Source of the DNA: JAGPUQ01 sp036677085
GTDB lineage: Bacteria > Pseudomonadota > Gammaproteobacteria > Pseudomonadales > Porticoccaceae
Reading direction: 5' to 3'
DNA length: 64,000 nt
Assembly (NCBI GenBank): GCA_036677085.1
Contig: JAKFFI010000022.1
Coordinates: forward strand, 1 to 64,000
Shown here one piece after another: positions 31,925-39,400 of this stretch (position 1 is its first letter; each line of letters starts with the position of its first letter). A program made the translations under genes and the position numbers. The notes beneath the pieces were generated by a model. That model was not told the DNA's origin. It worked only from the letters and a program-made list of their open reading frames with translations, and ran no database searches.

Positions 31925-33094
31925 GTGATCGTCATCGTTGCACCCTATTCCCCGGTGGGTCTCTCGAAAACCCCCAATTTGGGCGCTGCCCGCAAGATCG
32001 AGGTCATCGTTGCGGCGCTGGCGGCATTGAAGCTGCCGATCGTTCTGGTCAATTCGGCGCACAACGACGAAGTGCGAGCCGGGCTGCAGCAACGTCAAAC
32101 TGTGATTGGCGGCGTGCCCCTCACGGAAGTGATGCTGCCAACGCTCAAGCGGCGTCCCTTGGGCAAGGCTGTAAACCTTCTGCAGGTGAGCGCAGTCGTT
32201 GGCCGTGTGTTGGATTTGGGCGTTCCGAGCTTGATCTGGCTCTATAACGGCTACGCATTCGAATGTCTGTTTGCACAGCGAATGCGCCACCATCTCGACG
32301 TGCCTGTCGTGCTGGAGTTCGAGGATTGGCACTTCTCCAGAGGGGTAGGGGTCAAGACCCTTCTCGACTATCTTGCTTGGCGAACGTGCGCTCGGCATTT
32401 TGCGCTCGCGTTCTGCGTCAATGCGAACCTACAGAAGCGAATGGAGCGGCTCGGGGTTGCGTCCCGCCTGCTGCCCGGCGTCGTGCCGGACGAACTCATA
32501 AGCCTCTCCGCATCTCGGCCATTCACCAAAGACGTTCTGACGGTTGGCTACTTCGGAGGGCTCACAAGAGAGAAGGGGGCTCACCTATTGCTGGAACTCG
32601 CAAGCTGCTTGCCTCAGGAGGTTCAACTGGTTGTTTCAGGAGCGGGCCCGCTGGCGGACGATTTTCGGAGACTTGCAGACACGCCTGGTGAAGCTGTGTG
32701 TTTCTTGGGGCAGGTTGGCGTTGAGCAGCTATACGCAGCTATAGCGAAATGCGATCTGATCGTGAATCCCCACATGTCAATAAAAGCGATGGAGGGCGGA
32801 GTTTTTCCGTTCAAGGTTATTGAGGCGATTGCGAGCGGCCGGCTGCTGATCTCGACAGCGCTGCCGATGGCTGGGATTGAGCACAGTCTTCGCGGTGTGT
32901 TGTTCTTTGACGGTTCGGCGGTTGATTTAAAGCGTGCGATCGAAGCAGCACATGCGTTCTTCTGTGAAAATTCGCATGTGATTTCGGATTCGGCACTTCG
33001 CGCAGCGACAGAGTTTTCGTCAGCTTCTGTGGTATTGGCGCTTGATGATCTGCTTGGATCGCGCGCCGAAAAGCAGCGCGAGATTGGCGGATGA
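31925..33094 (+). CDS. Glycosyltransferase, GT4 family
   Basis: A 389-residue GT-B enzyme. The C-terminal donor-binding domain has TVGYFGGLTREKGAHLLLEL, LVVSGAGPLADDF and the E-x7-E-like region MEGGVFPFKVIEAIASGR. Acceptor and donor are unknown. Starts with GTG at 31925 after GGGAGGTGG, a strong ribosome binding site. GC is lower than in neighbouring genes. Its stop overlaps the next short frame (ATGA). The 250 bp upstream contain no gene. Confidence 0.85.
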   Translation: MIVIVAPYSPVGLSKTPNLGAARKIEVIVAALAALKLPIVLVNSAHNDEVRAGLQQRQTVIGGVPLTEVMLPTLKRRPLGKAVNLLQVSAVVGRVLDLGVPSLIWLYNGYAFECLFAQRMRHHLDVPVVLEFEDWHFSRGVGVKTLLDYLAWRTCARHFALAFCVNANLQKRMERLGVASRLLPGVVPDELISLSASRPFTKDVLTVGYFGGLTREKGAHLLLELASCLPQEVQLVVSGAGPLADDFRRLADTPGEAVCFLGQVGVEQLYAAIAKCDLIVNPHMSIKAMEGGVFPFKVIEAIASGRLLISTALPMAGIEHSLRGVLFFDGSAVDLKRAIEAAHAFFCENSHVISDSALRAATEFSSASVVLALDDLLGSRAEKQREIGG

Positions 33095-33288
33095 GGGCAG
33101 TGATTGATGTTATGCCCGATCGGTCCTTTGGGCTTCGCATCCGGCTTCTTTGGCCCATCATTCTGGCGGGTTTTCCGTTTATCGAGCTTGGGATCAGCTA
33201 CGACGTATCGGTTCAGATTGCAGTCTTCATAGCTAGCCTGTTCCTGATAAGAGGGAATATGAAGGTGTTGGATATAGCCTGCGAATAG
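33091..33288 (+). CDS. Short membrane protein, perhaps a truncated O-antigen polymerase
   Basis: A 65-residue frame coupled by ATGA to the glycosyltransferase. It has two hydrophobic stretches (LLWPIILAGFPFIELGI and VQIAVFIASLFLIRG) and then ends. The pattern fits the first helices of a Wzy/ligase-type polymerase cut short, but no motif proves it. No full-length Wzy was found in this window. Confidence 0.4.
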   Translation: MRAVIDVMPDRSFGLRIRLLWPIILAGFPFIELGISYDVSVQIAVFIASLFLIRGNMKVLDIACE

Positions 33289-33327
33289 ATATTCGCGCGA
33301 TAAGATGGGCATTTGTAGAGCAGTGCA

Positions 33328-34446
33328 GTGACAAGAGTGCAACAAATTATCGTGATGGCAGGCCCGTTTCCACCCCCGGTTCACGGCATGTCGACTGCCA
33401 ATGCAGGGGTTCACAAAAATCTGCTGGCGTTGGGCGCCAACGTCATGGCACTCGACACGGCGGCGCCGAGCCTGGATCGCTCGTTTATTGCCCGCTTGGG
33501 CCGCCTGCCGCGCATCGTCCGGGGCTTGTGGCGGCTTGCCACCTCACCCCGTCTCAGCTGCGTCTGTTTTTATTTGAGTGCCAGTGGCGGCTCGGGCCAG
33601 TTGTACGACGTGCTGTTTCTGTTGTTGGCACGCGTACGCAGGATGCAGATTGTTGTGCATCATCACAGCTTTGCCTACCTGGGGGATCCGACCTGGTTGG
33701 CGCAGGTGATGGTGACATCTGCCGGCTCGCGGGCCGTGCATGTGACGCAGTCCCGGGGCATGGCGCAACGCCTGCAGACACTGTATGGGGTTGGTGATGT
33801 GGTACCGATTTCCAACGCCGTTCTCTACCCGAGGGAAGCGGGCGGGGCGCGCCGCCGCATGGCGGTCGGGAAGCTCGGCTTTCTGAGCAATCTGGCGGCG
33901 GAGAAGGGTGTATTCGAGTTCCTCGACCTGATGGCGGCTGCAGAGGCGGCCGGTCTGCCGGTCACCGGCGTGTTGGCGGGAGCATGCCAAGACCAGAACA
34001 TGCGTGAAAGGGTGGAGCAGCGCCTTCGATCGCTGCGCAATCTGAGCTATGTGGGCGCCGTGTACGGAGCGGACAAGGAGCAATTTCTGGATGCAATTGA
34101 CGTGCTGGTATTTCCGACACGCTATCGCAATGAGACAGAGGCGCTGGTGAACCACGAAGCCATGTCCCGCGGGATTCCGGTGATCGCCTACGGGCGCGGC
34201 TGTATTCCGGAGATCGTCGGCGCCGACTGTGGGCTGGTAATCGATCCGGCCGAGCCCTTCGTCCCGGCGGCCCTGGCGAAGCTCGAAAACTGGCTGGCCG
34301 ATCCGGCGGCATTTGAGGCGGCTTCGCGAGCGGCGGCCGCGCGCTTTGCTCGCACTTATGACGAAAACGAGGCGCGCTGGCGGGCACTGCTGGAAGACAT
34401 CGTCGGAGCGCATCCGGATAGTGAGCGGCGCCAGCGGGAGAGGTGA
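33328..34446 (+). CDS. Glycosyltransferase, GT4 family
   Basis: A 372-residue GT-B enzyme: N-terminal loop IIVMAGPFPPPVHGMSTAN, donor-site strand KLGFLSNLAAEKGVFEFLDL, and VFPTRYRNETEALVNHEAMS with RGIPVIAYGRGCIPEIVGAD covering the E-x7-E motif. GTG start at 33328. It overlaps the following FkbM gene by ATGA. Sugar specificity unknown. Confidence 0.87.
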   Translation: MTRVQQIIVMAGPFPPPVHGMSTANAGVHKNLLALGANVMALDTAAPSLDRSFIARLGRLPRIVRGLWRLATSPRLSCVCFYLSASGGSGQLYDVLFLLLARVRRMQIVVHHHSFAYLGDPTWLAQVMVTSAGSRAVHVTQSRGMAQRLQTLYGVGDVVPISNAVLYPREAGGARRRMAVGKLGFLSNLAAEKGVFEFLDLMAAAEAAGLPVTGVLAGACQDQNMRERVEQRLRSLRNLSYVGAVYGADKEQFLDAIDVLVFPTRYRNETEALVNHEAMSRGIPVIAYGRGCIPEIVGADCGLVIDPAEPFVPAALAKLENWLADPAAFEAASRAAAARFARTYDENEARWRALLEDIVGAHPDSERRQRER

Positions 34447-35183
34447 TGATTGCTGACCTGACTGCCAAGGCCCGCAAGCTCGCGGCCATCTTGCGGGTGC
34501 CCGCCTGGCGCGCTGCGCTGCGCTGGCATCGGGTGGCGGCCGGTGTGGAGCACGCCCGAGTGCTACGCAACCTCGGGCCGGTGCGCACGGTGGTGGATAT
34601 CGGCGCCAACCGGGGGCAGTTCGCGCTGGCGGCGCGGTATTGCTTTCCCGATGCGCGCATCCTTTCCTTCGAGCCGCTGGCCGGGCCGGCGGCGCTGTGG
34701 CGGGCGGTGTTCGTGGGCGATGCGCGCGCCACGCTGGTGGAGGCGGCGGTGGGGCCGCAGGCCGGCGAGGCGCAGATTCACGTCTCGGCGCGGGATGATT
34801 CCTCGTCGCTTTTGCCGATCACGGCGCGGCAGAACGCGCTGTTCCCCGGCACTGCCGAGGCGGGCACGGCGACGATTCGTGTTGCGCGGCTGGCGGATGA
34901 AGTGCCGGCAGCGGACATCGCCGCACCGGCGCTGCTCAAGCTGGACGTGCAGGGCTTCGAGCTGCAGGCGCTGGCCGGTTGCGAAGACGTGCTGAAGCGC
35001 TTCGACTGGGTGTATGTGGAGTGCTCTTTCATGGAGCTGTACGCGGGGCAGTCGTTCGCGGACGAGGTGATCGCCTGGCTGCGCGAACGGGGCCTGCGTC
35101 TGGTTGGCGTTTACCACATGGCCTATGACGGCGAAGGCCGGGCGGTGCAGGCGGATTTTCTGTTCGGGCGGTGGCACCCGTAG
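34443..35183 (+). CDS. FkbM family methyltransferase
   Basis: A 246-residue methyltransferase: RTVVDIGANRGQFALAARYC (SAM site), ILSFEPLAGPAALWRAVFVG, LLKLDVQGFELQALAGCEDV and DWVYVECSFMELYAGQSFAD. Probably methylates a glycan residue. It is the intact parent of the broken copy at 35286-36490. Its last codon is followed directly by a REP-like element, and the TAG stop (35181-35183) is the first triplet of that element. Confidence 0.85.
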   Translation: MMIADLTAKARKLAAILRVPAWRAALRWHRVAAGVEHARVLRNLGPVRTVVDIGANRGQFALAARYCFPDARILSFEPLAGPAALWRAVFVGDARATLVEAAVGPQAGEAQIHVSARDDSSSLLPITARQNALFPGTAEAGTATIRVARLADEVPAADIAAPALLKLDVQGFELQALAGCEDVLKRFDWVYVECSFMELYAGQSFADEVIAWLRERGLRLVGVYHMAYDGEGRAVQADFLFGRWHP

Positions 35184-35251
35184 GAGGCCCGCCCCCGGGC
35201 CGATGGGTTGGTTCGCGGGAAAGCGCCATCGCGGCGGGGGCGCCGCTCCTA
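35181..35251. repeat. REP-like element supplying the FkbM stop codon
   Basis: TAGGAGGCCCGCCCCCGGGC...GGCGCCGCTCCTA, same family as 17571, 36194 and 36788. The element starts exactly at the TAG that ends the methyltransferase frame. A second partial copy begins at 35267 (TAGGAGGCTGCCC). Confidence 0.75.
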
Positions 35252-35404
35252 AACGGGGGCGCCCATAGGAGGCTGCCCTCGGGCCGGTGGCGCTGTGGCG
35301 GGCGGTATCCGCGGGCGACGCCCGCGGCACGCTGGTGGAGGTGGGGTTATGTTCCCATCCCCTCTCCGCCGCAGTAACCTAAACGACAGGCAATGGAGGT
35401 TCCC

Positions 35405-35614
35405 ATGAATCCAACTCTGCGTGACCTTCCTGTGGACCAGCGCCTACGGCTGGTCGAGGAACTGTGGGACAGCATCGCAGCCGATCAGGCGGCTCTTCCC
35501 CTGACTGACGAGCAGCGTGCGGAACTTGACCGACGGCTAGATGCATATGAAGCCGATGGAGAGCGCGGACGTCCCGCGGAGCTCGTAATCGCTGACATTC
35601 GCAAACGGCTTTGA
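35405..35614 (+). CDS. Addiction-module antitoxin, RelB/ParD-like (TIGR02574 type)
   Basis: A 69-residue protein: LRDLPVDQRLRLVEELWDSI, ALPLTDEQRAELDRRLDAYE, the short form of plasmid-type antitoxins paired with ParE-like toxins. A strong GGAGGT lies 5 bp before the ATG at 35405, which is chosen over the in-frame ATG at 35393. Its stop overlaps the toxin start (TTGA). The pair is inserted inside a decayed methyltransferase gene. Confidence 0.88.
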   Translation: MNPTLRDLPVDQRLRLVEELWDSIAADQAALPLTDEQRAELDRRLDAYEADGERGRPAELVIADIRKRL

Positions 35615-35907
35615 CACCGCCGGTCTACATCCGAGCCGAGGCCGAGCAGGATCTTGATGAGGCGGCTGGCTGGTATGAAAAGCAACAGCCGGGGCTCGGC
35701 CAGCAGTTTCTAGACGAGGTGCTCATCGCCCTCCGCTCCATCTGCGAGCGGCCGAACATGTACCCCTCCGTCGGACGAGGCGCCCGGCGCACTCTCATCC
35801 GCCGGTTTCCCTTTGGCATCTATTACCGAACCGAGAAAGACGGCATCGTGGTGGTCGCGGTCATGCACGGCAGCCGCAGCCCGCGGCGCTGGCAAGGAAG
35901 AACATAA
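35611..35907 (+). CDS. RelE/ParE superfamily toxin
   Basis: A 98-residue toxin starting with TTG: VYIRAEAEQDLDEAAGWYEK, QPGLGQQFLDEVLIALRSIC, VGRGARRTLIRRFPFGIYYR and VVVAVMHGSRSPRRWQGR, the classic ParE pattern. Length and conserved basic residues are intact, so the module may be functional. It directly follows its antitoxin. Confidence 0.9.
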   Translation: MTPPVYIRAEAEQDLDEAAGWYEKQQPGLGQQFLDEVLIALRSICERPNMYPSVGRGARRTLIRRFPFGIYYRTEKDGIVVVAVMHGSRSPRRWQGRT

Positions 35908-36193
35908 CATCGGCTTGGAGGCCGGCTGTTTGGAAGCCGCGCGGCGGCTTCCAAACCGCGGCTCAAGTTGGGCGATAGGCTTCGCAAGCCGGCGAGGCGC
36001 AGATCCACGTCTCGGCGCGGGATGATTTGTCCTCCCTGCTGCCGATCGCGGCGCGGCAGAACGCGCTGTTCCCCGGCACCGCCGAGGCGGGCATCGCGAC
36101 GATTCGCGTTGCGCGGCTGGCGGATGCCCTGCCGGCAGCGGATCTCGTGGCGCCGGCGCTGCTCAAGCTGGACGTGCAGGGCTTCTGTTGTTG

Positions 36194-36268
36194 TGTAGGA
36201 GGCCCGCCCCCGGGCCGATGGGTTGGCGCGCGGCATCGGCATCGATCGCGGCGGGGCGCCGCTCCTAC
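36194..36268. repeat. REP-like element within the FkbM pseudogene
   Basis: GTAGGAGGCCCGCCCCCGGG...GGGGCGCCGCTCCTAC, the same family as at 35181, replacing about 45 bp of the methyltransferase gene. The inverted ends GTAGGAG/CTCCTAC frame it exactly. Confidence 0.8.
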
Positions 36269-36351
36269 GGGAGCGCTTTGCCTGGGTCTATGTGGAGTGC
36301 TCGTTCATGGAGCTGTACGCGGGGCAGTCGTTCGCGGACGAGGTGATCGCC

Positions 36352-36371
36352 TGCCTGCCGGCAGGCAGGCC
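36352..36371. repeat. Mini-palindrome insertion 1 (20 bp)
   Basis: TGCCTGCCGGCAGGCAGGCC is present here between bases that are adjacent in the intact methyltransferase gene (GATCGCC|TGGCTGC). It has a palindromic CTGCCGGCAG core and shifts the frame. Confidence 0.8.
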
Positions 36372-36437
36372 TGGCTGCGGGAACGGGGGCTTCGGCTGGC
36401 GGGGGTCTACAACATGAGCTACGACAGCGACGGCCGG

Positions 36438-36458
36438 GCCATGCCTACCGGCAGGCAG
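36438..36458. repeat. Mini-palindrome insertion 2 (21 bp)
   Basis: A 21-bp insertion with CCTACCGGCAGGCAG at its core, again absent from the intact copy. It keeps the frame and would add AMPTGRQ. Related to the insertion 86 bp upstream (CTGCCGGCAGGCAG), so both come from one small repeat family. Confidence 0.8.
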
Positions 36459-36520
36459 GCGGTGCAGGCGGATTTTCTGTTCGGGCGGTACTGCCATCCT
36501 GTACCACGGGGTGAGGAAGG

Positions 36521-36757
36521 ATGATGGTCAATGAGCATGATAGCGTGGTGCTGACGGAAGCCCTGCCGGCTTCTGGCCTGGAGGCTGAGGATGTCGGCGT
36601 GGTTGTCCACGTGTATCCGGGCGGGCGCGCTTTTGAGGTGGAATTTATCGCGCTTGACGGGAGCACCGTTGCGATTGAAATGCTGGAACCCCATCAAATC
36701 CGGCCTATCCGATCCCGTGAGGTGCCTCACGCTCGACCGCTGGCTGTGGCGGGTTGA
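36521..36757 (+). CDS. DUF4926 domain protein
   Basis: A 78-residue protein: EHDSVVLTEALPASGLEAED, VGVVVHVYPGGRAFEVEFIA and VAIEMLEPHQIRPIRSREVP fit DUF4926, a small SH3-like family usually next to a DUF6883 gene and suspected to be TA-related. A DUF6883-like fragment lies 295 bp downstream. The frame is intact; ATG at 36521 after GAAGGATG. Confidence 0.75.
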   Translation: MMVNEHDSVVLTEALPASGLEAEDVGVVVHVYPGGRAFEVEFIALDGSTVAIEMLEPHQIRPIRSREVPHARPLAVAG

Positions 36758-36787
36758 TGACGATTGGCCGGCGACGGCGGGGTCGAT

Positions 36788-36859
36788 TGTAGGAGCCCGG
36801 CTGTGCCGGGTGATCGCGCCGCAGGAGATGATCCTCGCGCAGCGAGCACCGCTCCTACA
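36788..36859. repeat. REP-like element with TGTAGGAG/CTCCTACA ends
   Basis: TGTAGGAGCCCGGCTGTGCC...GAGCACCGCTCCTACA, with perfect 8-bp inverted ends and internal stems. A diverged member of the family at 17571, 35181 and 36194. It lies between DUF4926 and the DUF6883-like fragment. Confidence 0.8.
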
Positions 36860-37051
36860 GATGGCCATCGCAGCGATGCGAAATGGCCGGCGTTGCTTGG
36901 AGGGTTGCAGCGGCATAGGCTAGGCAAAGGCCGGTCAGGCCGTGCCCATCATGGATGTGTCGGTGGCGGGCGGTAGTTTGGTCATCGGCGGTGGTGTTTT
37001 CGACGTGGTCACGCTGCGCTTTGCCCATCCTGCCAGGGTCCCGGCTTTCGT

Positions 37052-37204
37052 ATGACGGGTGCCAATCGAAAATCCCTGAGAATCGAGCAGCATAAGGTCA
37101 GCGGCTATCTGCTGAATCCAGCTAAAGGTCGTGGGAAAGCCGCCTTCTTGGTCCGGATGGGATTTGCACTCAACGACGCGTTATGTACCAAGGAGGCTGG
37201 GTGA
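37052..37204 (+). pseudogene. DUF6883-like fragment
   Basis: A 50-codon frame with LRIEQHKVSGYLLNPAKGRG and KAAFLVRMGFALND, which resembles the first half of DUF6883 (xKLxxYxLNPxHPxGxxKAxxF). The usual second half is absent; the stop overlaps the start of the next module. As the expected partner of DUF4926 it appears truncated. Confidence 0.5.
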
Positions 37205-37439
37205 GTCCTACCGTATTCAGGGAATAGGGGTATCGATTCTTCTTTTTTCTCGGGAAGAACCTCGAATGCATGTTCATGTGATATCGGAAGATGGAGAAGC
37301 CAAGTTATGGCTGGAGCCAGATATCCAATTGGCTAGAAACTATCGGTATAGTCGACCGCAGCTTAAGGAGATCGAGTCCTTGATAGAGGGTCATTACGAT
37401 GAGCTTGTCAGTGTTTGGAAACAACACTTCGGAAATTGA
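37201..37439 (+). pseudogene. DUF4160 family protein, nonsense and frameshift
   Basis: The expected start MSPTVFRE is present from GTG 37201 but is followed at once by TAG, then GYRFFFF in the same frame. One base is missing in the following T run (about 37236-37245), after which SREEPRMHVHVISEDGEAKL, WLEPDIQLARNYRYSRPQLK and the C-terminus continue in another frame to 37439. DUF4160 is normally paired with DUF2442, which follows. Two separate lesions imply it is dead. Confidence 0.78.
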
Positions 37440-37665
37440 GGTGACGAACATATCAAGTCACGGGGTGTGGCTCCTTGCTCACGATAAAGAGCTTTTTATC
37501 CCCTATGAAGAATTCCCATGGTTTAAGGACAAGCCAGTGAAATCGATCCTCCATGTCGAGGAGCCTTCTCCTGGCCATTATTACTGGCCGGATCTTGATG
37601 TCGATTTGACAGCGGAAATTATTGAGCACCCTGAAAGGTTCCCAATCCATGCGAAAAGCACATAG
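37399..37665 (+). CDS. DUF2442 domain protein
   Basis: An 88-residue protein: EIEVTNISSHGVWLLAHDKE, LFIPYEEFPWFKDKPVKSIL and YYWPDLDVDLTAEIIEHPER, the full DUF2442 pattern. Putative antitoxin-like partner of DUF4160; no function is proven. It overlaps the DUF4160 3' end by 41 bp. Intact, lower GC than the flanks. Confidence 0.88.
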   Translation: MSLSVFGNNTSEIEVTNISSHGVWLLAHDKELFIPYEEFPWFKDKPVKSILHVEEPSPGHYYWPDLDVDLTAEIIEHPERFPIHAKST

Positions 37666-37677
37666 CAATGCCTTGCA

Positions 37678-37892
37678 GCCGACTATTACGACACCTCGGC
37701 ACTGGTCAAGCTGTATGTGAACGTGCGGCGGCACACGCAGAGGTGTTTGCGTTGCGTGCCTATGATGGTGTGCAACTTGCCGGGGCGGATATGCTGCGCG
37801 AGCGTGCCAGCGCAGAGGTCGGTTTCGCGTGCTTCGACCGCAGGCTGAACCAGGCGGCACGGATTTTGGGGTTGCAGCCGCATGGTGGGTGA
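37678..37892 (+). pseudogene. PIN-domain (VapC-like) toxin relic with internal deletion
   Basis: ADYYDTSALVKLYV, a PIN N-terminus, is followed after an internal deletion and frame change by the C-terminus (FALRAYDGVQLAGADMLRER, VGFACFDRRLNQAARILGL). The central acidic residues are lost. The last bases overlap the predicted start of the next glycosyltransferase gene. Confidence 0.7.
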
Positions 37893-39321
37893 TTTCTCGA
37901 ATTGCGGCAGGCAATCCGTCATTACCAACTATCACGGGACGAGCGGTCCCGGGACGAGCAGTAAACCCGGAGTTGATGTGCGCCCGACCAATGCTGCCGG
38001 ATCCCGGGATGCCAAGCTGAAAATTCTGATTCAAAGCATCAACTATGCGCCGGAGCTGACGGGCATCGGCAAATACACCGGTGAAATGGCGGTCTGGCTG
38101 GCGGCGCGCGGGCACGAGGTGGACGTGGTGGCGGGTCTGCCTCATTACCCGGAGTGGGCCGTAGTTCCCGCGTACCGGCGTGGCGGGTTTCGCCGCGAAA
38201 CGCTGCATGGCACCCGGGTGATGCGCACGCCGCATCTGGTGCCCGCGCCCAGACGGGTGTCGGCGCTGGGCCGGATTCTGATGGAGACCAGTTTTTCCAT
38301 CGCCGGGCTTTATTGGTGGGCCGGTATCCTCTGCCGGCGCCGTCGTTACGATCTGGTGATTGCGGTGTGTCCGCCGCTGCAGGGCGCGATCATGCCCTGG
38401 CTGTATGGGCTGGTGAGGCGCGTGCCCTGGGTGCTCCATATCCAGGACTTTCAGGTGGATGCGGCGGTTCGCCTGGGGATGCTGCGGCTGGGGCCCCTGC
38501 AACGGCTGCTGTACGCGGGGGAAAACTTTCTGGTGCGGATGGCCACGTGCGTCAGCACCATCGCCCCGGCGATGTGCCGGCGGGCGATCCAGAAGGGCGC
38601 GGATCCGGAACGCACCTGGCTGGTTCCCAACTGGACGGATACCGACGCGATGGTTCCCGGCAAAAGGGACAACGGACTGCGTGACGAACTGGGCTTCGAC
38701 GCCGGGCATCTGCTGGTGCTTTATGCGGGGGCCATGGGTGCCAAACAGGGTCTGGACGTGGTGCTGCAAGCGGCGGCGCTGGTGCGGGAGCAGCCGCGGC
38801 TGCAGTTCATCCTGGTCGGGTCCGGGGGCGATCGCCCGTGTCTGGAGGCGTTGGCGCGGGAACTGGCGTTGACCAATCTCCGGTTTCTGCCGGTGCAGCC
38901 GGAGGAACGCATGAACGATCTGCTGGCCATCGGCGATATTCATCTGGTGGTACAGCGCGCGCAGGCGGCCGATCTGGTGATGCCGTCGAAACTCGCCAAC
39001 ATCATGGCGGCGGGTCGGCCAACGCTGGCGACCGCGGCCGCCGACACCGATCTTTTCGATCTGTTGCGTGACCACGATTGTGGCGTCGCGGTGGCGCCGG
39101 AAGACGCTGCCGCCCTGGCCGAGGCGCTGGCGCGGCTGGCGGACGATCCGGCCCGCCGGGAGCGCATGGGACGCAATGCGCGCGCCCATGCGGAACGATG
39201 CCTGAACCGGGATGCAATTCTGACCGCATTCGAACAGCAGTTGCAGGGGCTGGTTGACGAGCGCAACAAAGTCAGGAAAGGGAAAGTCAGGAACAAGACA
39301 GACAGGAAAGTGAACCCATGA
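37882..39321 (+). CDS. Glycosyltransferase WcaI-like, GT4
   Basis: A GT-B enzyme like colanic acid WcaI: ILIQSINYAPELTGIGKYTG, HEVDVVAGLPHYPEWAVVP, AVCPPLQGAIMPWLYGLV, LVLYAGAMGAKQGLDVVLQA and MPSKLANIMAAGRPTLATAA. The conserved domain begins near 38020. The ATG at 37882 adds about 45 unconserved residues and overlaps the PIN relic; a GTG near 37977 is another option. The true start may have been lost when the TA module inserted. The last 15 residues are Lys-rich and coded by an imperfect repeat. Confidence 0.87.
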   Translation: MVGDFSNCGRQSVITNYHGTSGPGTSSKPGVDVRPTNAAGSRDAKLKILIQSINYAPELTGIGKYTGEMAVWLAARGHEVDVVAGLPHYPEWAVVPAYRRGGFRRETLHGTRVMRTPHLVPAPRRVSALGRILMETSFSIAGLYWWAGILCRRRRYDLVIAVCPPLQGAIMPWLYGLVRRVPWVLHIQDFQVDAAVRLGMLRLGPLQRLLYAGENFLVRMATCVSTIAPAMCRRAIQKGADPERTWLVPNWTDTDAMVPGKRDNGLRDELGFDAGHLLVLYAGAMGAKQGLDVVLQAAALVREQPRLQFILVGSGGDRPCLEALARELALTNLRFLPVQPEERMNDLLAIGDIHLVVQRAQAADLVMPSKLANIMAAGRPTLATAAADTDLFDLLRDHDCGVAVAPEDAAALAEALARLADDPARRERMGRNARAHAERCLNRDAILTAFEQQLQGLVDERNKVRKGKVRNKTDRKVNP

Positions 39322-39400
39322 AACCGGTGTCGTGGGCAGTCTGGTGCGCCGCTGATGGTCGGTGCTCCAATGCCTTCACACTGAACACGGAGAAACGGTT

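Larger units (their letters stand above)
35286..36490 (+). pseudogene. Exploded second copy of the FkbM methyltransferase gene
   Basis: Three blocks collinear with 34443-35183: 35286-35345 (matches about 34682-34755), 35985-36185 (about 34755-34965) and 36270-36490 (about 35000-35180). They are separated by a complete RelBE-like module (35346-35984) and a REP element (36186-36269), and the last block carries two mini-palindrome insertions. The 5' third of the gene is absent. The blocks still read ARQNALFPGTAEAGIATIRV, WVYVECSFMELYAGQSFADE and RERGLRLAGVYNMSYD. It arose by tandem duplication and then repeated insertion. Confidence 0.85.

Noticed and set aside
15093..37892. A prophage or integrative element carrying the TA genes
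   Set aside because: No integrase, capsid, terminase or tRNA attachment site; only an IS30 and small repeats.
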